From JBPCMN01 sp013695115 (GTDB lineage Bacteria > Actinomycetota > Acidimicrobiia > IMCC26256 > JACDBD01): DNA of 6,900 nt. The notes beneath the pieces are model-generated. The model was not told the origin of the DNA. It did not search any database and saw only the letters and a program-made list of their open reading frames with translations. Both the position numbers and the translations under genes were made by a program. This document shows positions 1 through 6,149 of this stretch, piece by piece. The DNA lies in contig JBPCMN010000087.1 of the NCBI GenBank assembly GCA_051002235.1, positions 1 to 6,900 on the forward strand, written 5' to 3'. Position 1 is the stretch's first letter. Every line of letters starts with the position of its first letter.

Positions 1-125
1 TAGGTGGCTGGAGAAAAAGTGCTGACGCGCGTGAGCGAGCACAACATGTCGCGGTGCCTGAGCGCTGCGGTGTACTCCATGTTGTGTCTCCGATCTCGGC
101 TACCGACTTTCTCGGCAGCCACCTA
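1..125. repeat. Imperfect 125-bp inverted repeat with two conserved blocks
   Basis: The two halves of this stretch are inverted copies around a centre near position 63. The outer block TAGGTGGCTG (1-10) is matched perfectly by CAGCCACCTA (116-125). Extending the arm to 20 bases keeps 17 of 20 positions. A second block, CACAACATG (40-48), recurs inverted as CATGTTGTG (78-86), exactly 39 bases in from each outer end. Sequence between the blocks is not conserved (about 3 of 10 matches). The equal spacing argues against chance. It could be a small non-autonomous mobile element with terminal inverted repeats, a two-site operator, or two inverted copies of an older repeat. The left end coincides with the window edge, so target-site duplication cannot be checked and the arm may extend further left. 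Confidence 0.55.
14..42 (-). terminator. Likely Rho-independent terminator of the leftward genes
   Basis: Read on the minus strand, GTGCT-CGC, a six-base loop, GCG, a two-base bulge and AGCAC form an eight-pair GC-rich stem (19-42), followed at once by five T residues (14-18). It lies about 95 bases beyond the stop codon of the small gene ending at 138, so it would end the transcript that also carries the YhhN-family gene. The bulge and the short T tract make it moderate rather than strong. It sits inside the left arm of the inverted repeat. The right arm has no equally good hairpin-plus-T structure. Confidence 0.5.
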
Positions 126-137
126 GACACCCTCGGT

Positions 138-392
138 TCAGCCCGGATCCTCCCCGATCTCGCGCAGGGCGTCGCCGATCGCGCCCCGCAGGCGGCGGGC
201 GGTGCCGGGGTCGAGGTGGGCGACGATCCCGTAGCCGGCCCGGCCCGACTCCTCCATCGTCAGCACGACCCGCAGCTCGCCCATTCCGCAGGCGTCGCAG
301 TCGTCCGACAACGCCACCGCCCACGACACCGGCGGGCGCTCGTCGTCGTCGGCGGGGTGGTCGTCGAGGGCGTCGTCGATCGATCGGCGCAC
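138..392 (-). CDS. Small hypothetical protein (84 aa) with a CxxC pair
   Basis: The function is unknown. The 84-residue protein has an acidic, probably disordered N-terminus (residues 5-20, Asp-rich), then a CDAC motif (Cys32 and Cys35), a beta-strand-like stretch (RVVLTMEESG, 41-50), and a C-terminal amphipathic segment rich in Ala, Arg and Leu (63-80) that looks helical. The GTG start at 392 is fixed by a clear GGAGG (400-404) seven bases upstream. That site begins only two bases past the stop of the YhhN-family gene, so the two genes are co-transcribed and probably translationally linked. The protein looks like the short 'AHLDPxTARRLR' proteins common in actinobacteria, which is recognition from memory and not a search result. 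A lone CxxC pair cannot complete a zinc site unless the protein dimerises. Confidence 0.7.
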   Translation of the reverse strand: MRRSIDDALDDHPADDDERPPVSWAVALSDDCDACGMGELRVVLTMEESGRAGYGIVAHLDPGTARRLRGAIGDALREIGEDPG

Positions 393-405
393 GAGTAAAC
401 CTCCG

Positions 406-1044
406 TCAGTCGAGAAGAGAGAGGACGAGCCCGGCCTGGCCCAGGTGGTAGGTAACCATGATCACGACCCGGGCGCCGCGGTGCGGCTTCACGAAGCGGG
501 TCTCGGCGATGAGGGCGTCGGAGGCGAAGAAGAGCGTGGCTCCGACCGCGGCCGACACGTTGCCGCCGGCGAGTGCGCTGGTGACCATGGCCGAGATCAC
601 GAGCATGTAAGCGACCAATGGCCCGACCAGCTCCCGGTGCCCACTCGTGAGCACCGCCCGCAGGATGCGGATGGCGAGGACGGCGGCCACGACCACGACC
701 GGGATCGCCGCCAGCGCGAGCGCGCCGGCCGAGCCGCCGTGGAGGTTGAGGCCGACCACGTAGGCGACGTGGCCGAGCAGAAAGGCGGCCAGACCGGGCA
801 CGAAGCGATCCTGCGGGAGCATCAGCAAGACGTCGCCGGCGAGCGACAGCACCAGCGCGGCCACGAACCACGCCCGCATGTCGCCGTGAGCGGGGTCCAG
901 CGTGAGCGCCACCCCGGCCAGGAGGGCGAGCGTCCCCGGCTTGCACACGTACTCCGCCCGGCGGGCGCCCCGGCCCACCGCCACCCAGTCCCCCACCGCG
1001 AGCGCGCCCGCGGCTACGAGGAGCACCCAGGCCGGCGTGGTCAC
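406..1044 (-). CDS. YhhN family membrane protein (lysoplasmalogenase-like)
   Basis: This is a polytopic inner-membrane protein of about 212 residues. Characterised YhhN/TMEM86 members hydrolyse the vinyl-ether bond of lysoplasmalogens, but many bacterial members are untested. Family landmarks are visible in order: YVCKP (32-36), LSLAGDVLLML (67-77, with Asp71), FLLGHVAYVVGL (88-99), ATLFFASDALIAETRF (169-184, with Asp176) and VTYHLGQ (197-203). About eight hydrophobic segments are expected. The frame stays open to a GTG at 1089, but the GTG at 1044 puts the protein start (VTTPAW...) directly before the first membrane helix, as usual in the family. A TAGACA hexamer lies seven bases before it, an imperfect -10 for leaderless initiation. 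Neither start has a ribosome-binding site. It is the first gene of a leftward pair with the 84-residue gene. The family call is firm, the exact start is not, and the substrate is unknown. Confidence 0.85.
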   Translation of the reverse strand: MTTPAWVLLVAAGALAVGDWVAVGRGARRAEYVCKPGTLALLAGVALTLDPAHGDMRAWFVAALVLSLAGDVLLMLPQDRFVPGLAAFLLGHVAYVVGLNLHGGSAGALALAAIPVVVVAAVLAIRILRAVLTSGHRELVGPLVAYMLVISAMVTSALAGGNVSAAVGATLFFASDALIAETRFVKPHRGARVVIMVTYHLGQAGLVLSLLD

Positions 1045-1100
1045 TGCCGAATGTCTAGTCGGGACGGAATTGACGGCATCGCCGATCACTTCGAGGCCCG

Positions 1101-1580
1101 TTGATGGGGATCGCGGTGATCGGGTTCCTCTCGGCCGGGTCCGACGACCTCCCCGAGCGGATCGTCGAGAACCTCGGCCTGACCGGGCGGGCCGCCGACA
1201 CCATCACCGATGCCGTCGGCGCCGCCGAGCGCAGCCGCCGCGTGGCCAGCGTCGTCGGCCTCGCCGGTCTGCTCTGGGCCGGTCTCGGCCTCGCCGGCGC
1301 GGTCGCCTACGCGTACAACACGGTCTGGCAGGTCCAGGCGCGGGACTGAAGGACCGACTCGTCGGGCTGACGTGGCTGGCGGGGAGGGACCATCGGCGTC
1401 GTGTTCGCGCTGCTGGCCTGGCGGTTGATCTTCGGGCGGCTCGTGGTCTACGTCGCGGTCATCGAGGTGGTCAGCTGGGAACAGACACACGGGACCGTCA
1501 GCGTCGAGATCGAGCTGCCCCGCCTGCCGGGGATGAGGATCGGCGGCGCGACGCGCGCCGAGGACCGGACCCGGCGCTAG
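1101..1580 (+). pseudogene. Decayed YihY/BrkB-family inner-membrane protein
   Basis: This is the remnant of a gene for a multi-pass YihY/BrkB-type membrane protein (once called ribonuclease BN in error). Three pieces can be read. Frame 3 from about 1104 to 1340 gives GIAVIGFLSAG and later LLWAGLGLAGAVAYAYNTVW. Frame 2 from 1340 to about 1383 gives GLKDRLVGLTWLAG. Frame 3 from about 1386 to 1580 gives GTIGVVFALLAWRLIFGRLV and GTVSVEIELPRLPG, a typical YihY C-terminus, then TAG. The first break is explained by loss of one G in the run at 1341-1344. The second removes roughly 80-90 family residues between LAG and GTIG. The N-terminal part is also missing: an in-frame TGA lies at 1071-1073 and no family sequence precedes 1101. 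Full-length members have about 280-350 residues. The remnant ends seven bases before the stop of convergent pdxH. Confidence 0.8.
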
Positions 1581-1587
1581 CGGCGGA

Positions 1588-2190
1588 TCAAGGCGCGAGC
1601 CGGTCGCGCACCCAGCCGTCCGGTGCGCGGCGGTAGCGCACCCGATCGTGCAGCCGGTCGTCGCGGTGCTGCCAGAACTCGAACTCGTCCGGCTCGACCC
1701 GGTACCCACCCCAGAACGGTGGGAGCGGGATGTCGTCGTCGCCATACCGGGATTCGAGCCGGGCGACCTCGGCCTCGAGCACGTCCCGGCTCGCGACCGG
1801 CTCGCTCTGGCGTGACGCCCACGCGCTCAGCCGGCTCGGGCGCGGGCGGTTGCACCAGTATTCGACCGACTCGGATTCGCCGAGCCGGCTCACGTCGCCG
1901 GTGACTCGGACCTGGCGGTGCAGCGCGGGCCAGTGCAGGACGACCGCGGCGCGCGGATTCGCGGCGAGCTCGCGGCCCTTCTGGCTCTCGTAGTTGGTGT
2001 AGAAGCACAGGCCGCGGTCGTCGACGCCGCGAAGTAGGACGACCCGGGCCGACGGGGCACCGTCCGGGGTCGCGGTCGCCACGATCATGGCGTCGGCGTC
2101 GTCCCCCGCCGCGGCGCGGGCCTCGTCGTACCAACGCGCGAATTGCGCGAACGGATCAGGGGCGACCTCGTGCTCGGAGAGTCCGGCCAC
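1588..2190 (-). CDS. pdxH: Pyridoxamine 5'-phosphate oxidase
   Basis: This FMN-dependent cytosolic enzyme (EC 1.4.3.5) oxidises pyridoxamine or pyridoxine 5'-phosphate to pyridoxal 5'-phosphate with O2, the last step or salvage step of vitamin B6 synthesis. The 200 residues match the usual length. The FMN-binding split-barrel motifs RVVLLRG (49-55) and FYTNYESQKGREL (63-75) are present, followed by RPRPSRLSAWASRQSE (115-130) in the dimer and FMN region. The C-terminal signature FWQHRDDRLHDRVRYRR (172-188) contains Arg179 and His181, the pair equivalent to the substrate-binding Arg197/His199 of the E. coli enzyme, and the chain ends in the classic RLAP. The start is GTG at 2190. No ribosome-binding site precedes it, but a TAGCGT -10-like hexamer lies eight bases upstream, so a leaderless mRNA is likely. 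It is divergent from the VOC operon and convergent with the decayed YihY gene. Confidence 0.95.
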   Translation of the reverse strand: MAGLSEHEVAPDPFAQFARWYDEARAAAGDDADAMIVATATPDGAPSARVVLLRGVDDRGLCFYTNYESQKGRELAANPRAAVVLHWPALHRQVRVTGDVSRLGESESVEYWCNRPRPSRLSAWASRQSEPVASRDVLEAEVARLESRYGDDDIPLPPFWGGYRVEPDEFEFWQHRDDRLHDRVRYRRAPDGWVRDRLAP

Positions 2191-2196
2191 GACTCG

Positions 2197-2205
2197 GTAC
2201 GCTAC
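2197..2205. promoter_or_regulatory. Overlapping divergent -10 elements of a leaderless promoter pair
   Basis: Only 20 bases separate the start codons of pdxH (leftward) and the VOC gene (rightward). The seven bases TACGCTA (2198-2204) contain TACGCT reading right and TAGCGT reading left, both fitting the actinobacterial -10 pattern TANNNT. The rightward hexamer ends seven bases before ATG at 2211, and the leftward one ends eight bases before GTG at 2190. These distances place transcription starts at or next to the start codons. No Shine-Dalgarno sequence precedes either gene, which agrees with leaderless translation. No convincing -35 hexamer is visible on either side. Confidence 0.55.
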
Positions 2206-2210
2206 GTCCC

Positions 2211-2756
2211 ATGAGCTTTCACCACATCGCGCTCGCGACCCGGGACATCGAGGCCACCCACGCCTTCTACACCGACGTGATGGGCTTCGACCTCGTGAAG
2301 GTCGACGCCGTCCCTACCGACGGCGGTGGCTGGGCTCGCCATCTGTTCTACGACACCCACGGCCAGGGCCTGATCGCGTTCTGGGACATCCACGACGACG
2401 CGCACGTACCCGCCGACTTCGAGCCGTCGATCAGCCGCGGCCTGGGCCTGCCCGCGTGGACGAACCACCTCGCGTTCGACGCGGTCGACCTCGACGGCCT
2501 CGCCGAGCACAAGCGCCGCTGGCTCGCGGCCGGCCACGGTTTGGCCGAGATCGACCACGGCTGGTGCACCTCGATCTACATCGAGGACCCCAACGGCATC
2601 ATGGTGGAGTTCTGCGCCACGACCCGGCCGTTCACCATTGCCGACCGCGACGAAGCGGTCCGCAAGCTGGACGCGACGGGCCGGCCCGATCTGCTGCCCC
2701 CTCCGGATGTGACCATCCACGAACCGGCCAAGCGAGAGGCCGGCGCCCCCGCCTGA
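2211..2756 (+). CDS. VOC superfamily metalloprotein (glyoxalase/extradiol dioxygenase fold)
   Basis: This 181-residue cytosolic protein has the vicinal-oxygen-chelate fold: two beta-alpha-beta-beta-beta modules that bind one divalent metal. The first module starts with FHHIALATRDIEATHAFY (3-20) and runs to GLIAFWDIH (53-61). The second starts with WTNHLAFDAVDLDGL (83-97) and ends with SIYIEDPNGIMVEF (121-134). Likely metal ligands are His5, His86 and Glu133, with Asp59 as a possible fourth in place of the more usual Glu. The superfamily includes glyoxalase I, extradiol dioxygenases, epimerases and fosfomycin or bleomycin resistance proteins, and the sequence does not say which. A Pro-rich tail (154-181) is probably disordered. 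ATG at 2211 has no ribosome-binding site and is probably leaderless. It is the first gene of a three-gene operon, and the next start follows its stop after two bases. Confidence 0.9.
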   Translation: MSFHHIALATRDIEATHAFYTDVMGFDLVKVDAVPTDGGGWARHLFYDTHGQGLIAFWDIHDDAHVPADFEPSISRGLGLPAWTNHLAFDAVDLDGLAEHKRRWLAAGHGLAEIDHGWCTSIYIEDPNGIMVEFCATTRPFTIADRDEAVRKLDATGRPDLLPPPDVTIHEPAKREAGAPA

Positions 2757-2758
2757 CG

Positions 2759-3985
2759 GTGACCCGCGTCGGTCGCTACGACAACCCCTACGCGGTCGCG
2801 GAGTGGCACCGCGACCCACCCGCAGGCACGCGCTGCGAGCCGCTGATCCTCGAGACCGCCGACCGGGCGATCGCCCACGGCTGGCTGTACGAGCCCGCCG
2901 GTGGCGCGCGCACCGCGGTGATGGTGATGCACCCGCGCGCCAACTTCTCCCACCACTACGTCGTCCCGGGGTTGGTCGAGGCGGGCTACGCGGTGCTGGG
3001 GGTGAACAGCCGCTGGCTCAACAACGACGCCACCCTGTTGCACGAGGTGGTGCTGCTCGACGTGGCCGCGGGGGTGGCCGCGCTGCGGGAACGCTACGAG
3101 CGCGTCGTGTTCGTGGGTAACTCGGGCGGAGGGTCGCTGCTCACCTTCTACCTCCAGCAGGGCCTCGCACCCGCGGGTGGGCGGCTCACCGACACGGCTG
3201 CCGGGGACCCGTTCGACCTCAACCGCTTCGACCTGCCCGTCGCCGACGCGATGGTGTACCTCGCCGCCCACGTCGGGGAAGGCCACTACCTCCTGCACGC
3301 GATCGACGCCTCGGTCGCCGACGAGGGTGATCCCCTGTCGTGTGACGCCCCGCTCGACCTCTACGACCCCGCCAACGGGTTCGTCGAGCCGCCGGGTGAC
3401 ACCCGCTACGACCCCGCGTTCCTCGACCGCTACCGCACCGGCCAGCGGGCCCGGGTCGCGCGTGTCGACGGCATCGCGCGCGAGCGGGTGGCGCGGCGCC
3501 AACAGGCTCGGCAGCGGTGGGCCGCTGACGGTGGGACGGTCTCCGACCGCCGGGCGTCGATCGCGACGGAGTTCCTGACCGTGTACCGCACCGACGCCGA
3601 TCCCCGCTACGTCGACCTGTCGCTCGATCCTTCGAAGCGTGACTACGGTTCGCTGTGGGGCGGACGTCCCGACTGGATCAACTACGGCGCGGTCGGCTTC
3701 GGACGGGTGGTGTCACCGGAAGCGTGGCTCTCGACGTGGTCGGGCCTCTCGTCGCGGGCGAGCATCGAGCACACTGGCAAGGACATGACGCTGCCCGCGC
3801 TCGTCGTCAGCTACTCGGGCGACCACGGCATCTTCCCCTCCGACACCGACCTGATCGTGTCGTCGCTCGGCGCCTCCGCCGTGGACCGGGTGGAGGTCGA
3901 CGCCGACCACTACGGCTTCCCCGCCGACGCCGGCCGCGATCGGGCGGTCGCGGCGATCGCCGGCTGGATCGGGGCGCTGCCGTGA
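2759..3985 (+). CDS. Alpha/beta hydrolase with a large cap insertion
   Basis: This is a probable serine hydrolase of 408 residues, with no signal peptide and presumably cytosolic. The nucleophile elbow GNSGGG (120-125) puts the catalytic serine at 122. VVSYSGDHGIFPSD (349-362) supplies the acid, most likely Asp355, and DADHYGF (381-387) supplies His384. The conserved core before the elbow includes AVMVMHPRANFSHHYVVPGL (53-72) and YAVLGVNSRW (77-86). About 230 residues separate nucleophile and acid, far more than a plain fold needs. The insertion (roughly 135-340) includes an Arg/Ala-rich helical stretch (227-255) and an aromatic segment near DYGSLWGGRPDWINYG (295-310). The GTG start at 2759 follows the VOC stop by two bases with no strong ribosome-binding site, so translation is coupled. 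Its stop overlaps the next start as GTGA. The substrate is unknown: an ester, amide or C-C bond hydrolase are all possible. Confidence 0.88.
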   Translation: MTRVGRYDNPYAVAEWHRDPPAGTRCEPLILETADRAIAHGWLYEPAGGARTAVMVMHPRANFSHHYVVPGLVEAGYAVLGVNSRWLNNDATLLHEVVLLDVAAGVAALRERYERVVFVGNSGGGSLLTFYLQQGLAPAGGRLTDTAAGDPFDLNRFDLPVADAMVYLAAHVGEGHYLLHAIDASVADEGDPLSCDAPLDLYDPANGFVEPPGDTRYDPAFLDRYRTGQRARVARVDGIARERVARRQQARQRWAADGGTVSDRRASIATEFLTVYRTDADPRYVDLSLDPSKRDYGSLWGGRPDWINYGAVGFGRVVSPEAWLSTWSGLSSRASIEHTGKDMTLPALVVSYSGDHGIFPSDTDLIVSSLGASAVDRVEVDADHYGFPADAGRDRAVAAIAGWIGALP

Positions 3986-5469
3986 CCCGCCGGGACCACC
4001 GCGACGACGACCCCGGCCTGCCGATCAAGTTCGGCCCGTGCTCGAACGGCGAGTACGACCCCCGGCCCCTGTCTGCCGTCGTGCGCGAGACGATCCGGCG
4101 GGCTCGGCAGGACTGCGACGACCACGCCCGCCGACTGGGGGTCTCGCGCCGCGACTTCCTCCTGTCGGTCTGCGGCGCGGCCACGACCCTGCTGGCGTTG
4201 AGCGCGTGCACCAAGGAAGAGGCGCGCGAGCGCGGCCGGCGCGAGCCCGGAGGCGACTACGACATCCCGACCACCGCGACCACCGACCCCGATGCAGCGC
4301 GGGAGGCACTGGCGGGCAACGAGTTCATCTTCGACGTGCAGGGTCATTTCCTCGAGTACCGGGTCAACCCGGCGGCCCAGCACGGGCGCGACTTCTGGGA
4401 CGGCTTCCCCCAGCAGAACTGCGGGGAGAGCGACCCCCGGATGTGCTTCTCGATCACGCACTTCATGGAGGAGGTGTTCCTCAAGAGCGACACGTCGATG
4501 GTCGTGCTCTCGGCCCTGCCGATCGACCCCGCCGGCAGCCCGATGTCGGCCGAGCTCATGGACGAGACCCGCCTCCTCGCCGAGGCGCTGTGCCATGACG
4601 AGCGCGTGCTCCTGCACGCCCAGGCCCTCCCGAACGTCGGCGACCTGCGGGCCAACCTCGACGCGATGGCTGCCACCGCCGAGCGCTACCCGATCGCGGC
4701 GTGGAAGGTGTTCACCAACTACCCCGACCTCTGGGACGGGACGAACAACGCCTGGCGCCTGGACGACGGCGATCCCGAGCTCGCGCTGGTGGGCGGGGCG
4801 TTCGTCGACCAGTGCGTCGCGCTGGGCGTCCCTGTCATCTGCGCCCACAAGGGCTTCTCGCAGAACAGCCCCCACGCGTCGCCGGTCGACTTCGGCCCGG
4901 CGGCGGCCGCGCATCCGGACGTCAAGTTCGTCGCCTACCACTCCGGCTACGACCCCGATCAGCCCGAGGGGCCGTACGACCCCGCCAACGACACCGGGGT
5001 CGACCGGCTGATCACGAGCATGGAGGCTGCAGGGGTCGGGCCCAACCAGAACCTCTACGCCGAGCTCGGCTCGACGTGGTGGACGCTCATGGGCATACCC
5101 GACCAGGCCGCCCATGTGGTGGGCAAGCTGCTCGCCCACGTGGGCGAGGGCAACGTGCTCTGGGGCACCGACGCGCTGTTCTACGGTGCGCCCCAGGACC
5201 AGATCCAGGCGTTCCGAGCGTTCCAGATCAGCGAGGAGTTCCAGGCCCGCTTCGGCTACCCCGCGCTCACCGACGAGATCAAGCGCAAGGTACTCGGGCT
5301 GAATGCACTGAAGCTCCACGACGTCGACCCGGTCACGGTGCCGTGCCCGTTCACCCGCGAAGAGCTCGAGCAGATCCGAATGACGCTGCCGAGCGGGAAC
5401 GAGACGTTCGGTCCGACCACGCCCGCCGAGGTCCGCGCTCTCGCCGCCGCCCACCACGGACGACCCTGA
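3982..5469 (+). CDS. Tat-exported lipoprotein amidohydrolase (Amidohydro_2/ACMSD-like)
   Basis: This 495-residue protein is predicted to be folded in the cytoplasm, exported by Tat and anchored by lipid to the outer face of the membrane. After about 54 cytosolic residues, including LPIKFGPCSNGEYDP (13-27), comes SRRDFLL (55-61) with the twin arginines 56-57, a hydrophobic core, and a lipobox LSAC with Cys76. The rest is a TIM-barrel hydrolase or decarboxylase of the Amidohydro_2 type. FDVQGHF (117-123) sits where the family has DxHxH, so the first metal His is Gln120 and His122 remains. Other expected residues are His289 (CAHKGF), His320 (AYHSGYD) and Asp397 (LWGTDALF). Family members hydrolyse or decarboxylate cyclic and aromatic acids, and the reaction here is unknown. 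GTG at 3982 overlaps the upstream TGA, so it is coupled to the hydrolase gene. It ends 21 bases from a convergent gene with no clear terminator between. Confidence 0.88.
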   Translation: MTRRDHRDDDPGLPIKFGPCSNGEYDPRPLSAVVRETIRRARQDCDDHARRLGVSRRDFLLSVCGAATTLLALSACTKEEARERGRREPGGDYDIPTTATTDPDAAREALAGNEFIFDVQGHFLEYRVNPAAQHGRDFWDGFPQQNCGESDPRMCFSITHFMEEVFLKSDTSMVVLSALPIDPAGSPMSAELMDETRLLAEALCHDERVLLHAQALPNVGDLRANLDAMAATAERYPIAAWKVFTNYPDLWDGTNNAWRLDDGDPELALVGGAFVDQCVALGVPVICAHKGFSQNSPHASPVDFGPAAAAHPDVKFVAYHSGYDPDQPEGPYDPANDTGVDRLITSMEAAGVGPNQNLYAELGSTWWTLMGIPDQAAHVVGKLLAHVGEGNVLWGTDALFYGAPQDQIQAFRAFQISEEFQARFGYPALTDEIKRKVLGLNALKLHDVDPVTVPCPFTREELEQIRMTLPSGNETFGPTTPAEVRALAAAHHGRP

Positions 5470-5490
5470 GCTCGACGGCCGCGGACGTGG

Positions 5491-6141
5491 CTACGCGCGG
5501 ACGAGGAGGAGGATCAGGGCGTAGTGACAGGCTCCGGCTCCGACGACCATGGCGTGCCAGAACTCGTGGTAGCCGAAGGTGGCGGGCCGTAGCCGGGGCC
5601 ACTTGGCCGCCAACATGATCGAGCCCGCGGTGTACGCGACACCGCCGGCGAGTAGCAGCGCCAGCTGTCCGTTGGTGAGCCCGCGCACGAGCTCGTGCGC
5701 GGCCACGATCGGCAGCCATCCGAGCGTCAGATACAGGGCCAGCCCCACCCGATGGAGGTGGTCGAGACCGGTGACCATCAGGAGGACACCCACCGCGGCC
5801 CCCGCCCACCCGACCGACACCATCGTGACGCTCCACGCCGGCCGGAGCGCGAGGAGGGCGATCGGGGTGTAGCTGCCGGCGATGAGCACGTAGATCATGG
5901 AGTGGTCGAGGCGCTTCATCACCCGCTCCGCCCGCGGTGACCAGGAGCGGACGTGGTATGCGGCGCTCGTGCCGTACACCGCGCTGAGGCTCACCGCGAA
6001 GATCGCCGCCCCGACGTAGGCGGCGGCGCGGTGACCGGCGGCGACCAGCGCGATGCCCGCCGGGATCGACACGACGAATGCGATCTGGTGGAGCCGACCG
6101 CGCAGGCGGGGCCGGGGGGTTCGAACTTCCTGGACTTGCAC
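5491..6141 (-). CDS. Hemolysin III / PAQR family membrane protein
   Basis: This 216-residue seven-helix integral membrane protein belongs to the HlyIII family, the bacterial relatives of adiponectin and progestin receptors (PAQR). Eukaryotic relatives have ceramidase-type zinc hydrolase activity. The bacterial role is not settled, although the founding Bacillus protein was described as a pore-forming hemolysin. Diagnostic motifs are SAAYHV (59-64, His63), LDHSMIYVLIAGSYTP (78-93, Asp79) and FGYHEFWHAMVV (189-200, His192 and His196), which are the Ser, Asp and His positions that build the membrane zinc site. The GTG start at 6141 has no ribosome-binding site but lies eight bases after a TATCGT -10 hexamer, so it is probably leaderless. 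It is convergent with the amidohydrolase gene, and its promoter separates it from the two small leftward genes upstream. Confidence 0.92.
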   Translation of the reverse strand: MQVQEVRTPRPRLRGRLHQIAFVVSIPAGIALVAAGHRAAAYVGAAIFAVSLSAVYGTSAAYHVRSWSPRAERVMKRLDHSMIYVLIAGSYTPIALLALRPAWSVTMVSVGWAGAAVGVLLMVTGLDHLHRVGLALYLTLGWLPIVAAHELVRGLTNGQLALLLAGGVAYTAGSIMLAAKWPRLRPATFGYHEFWHAMVVGAGACHYALILLLVRA

Positions 6142-6149
6142 CGGCCCCG

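Noticed and set aside
300..385. CGTCGT-type simple repeats
   Set aside because: They are codon-level runs of Asp in the acidic N-terminus of the 84-residue protein, not a CRISPR or tandem-repeat array.
1101..1349. The 82-codon frame as an intact small membrane protein
   Set aside because: The reading continues as YihY sequence in the next frame right after its stop, then again in the original frame, so it is a fragment of a decayed gene.
2087..2758. A 632-codon frame that would extend the alpha/beta hydrolase upstream by 224 residues
   Set aside because: The extension overlaps pdxH antisense and the whole VOC gene in another frame, is Arg/Pro-rich and has no family features. GTG at 2759 directly after the VOC stop is the sensible start.
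3655..3981. Upstream extension of the amidohydrolase frame (604 codons)
   Set aside because: It overlaps the conserved C-terminal half of the hydrolase, including its catalytic Asp and His, and is low-complexity Arg/Gly-rich. The GTG overlapping the hydrolase stop is the natural start.
3910..5457. A 515-codon leftward frame across the amidohydrolase
   Set aside because: It is an antisense shadow: Val/Arg/Gly-rich with no motifs, while the opposite strand carries clear Tat, lipobox and amidohydrolase motifs.
5470..5490. Possible shared terminator between the convergent amidohydrolase and hemolysin III genes
   Set aside because: A CCGCG/CGCGG match is present but has a long loop and no T tract on either strand.
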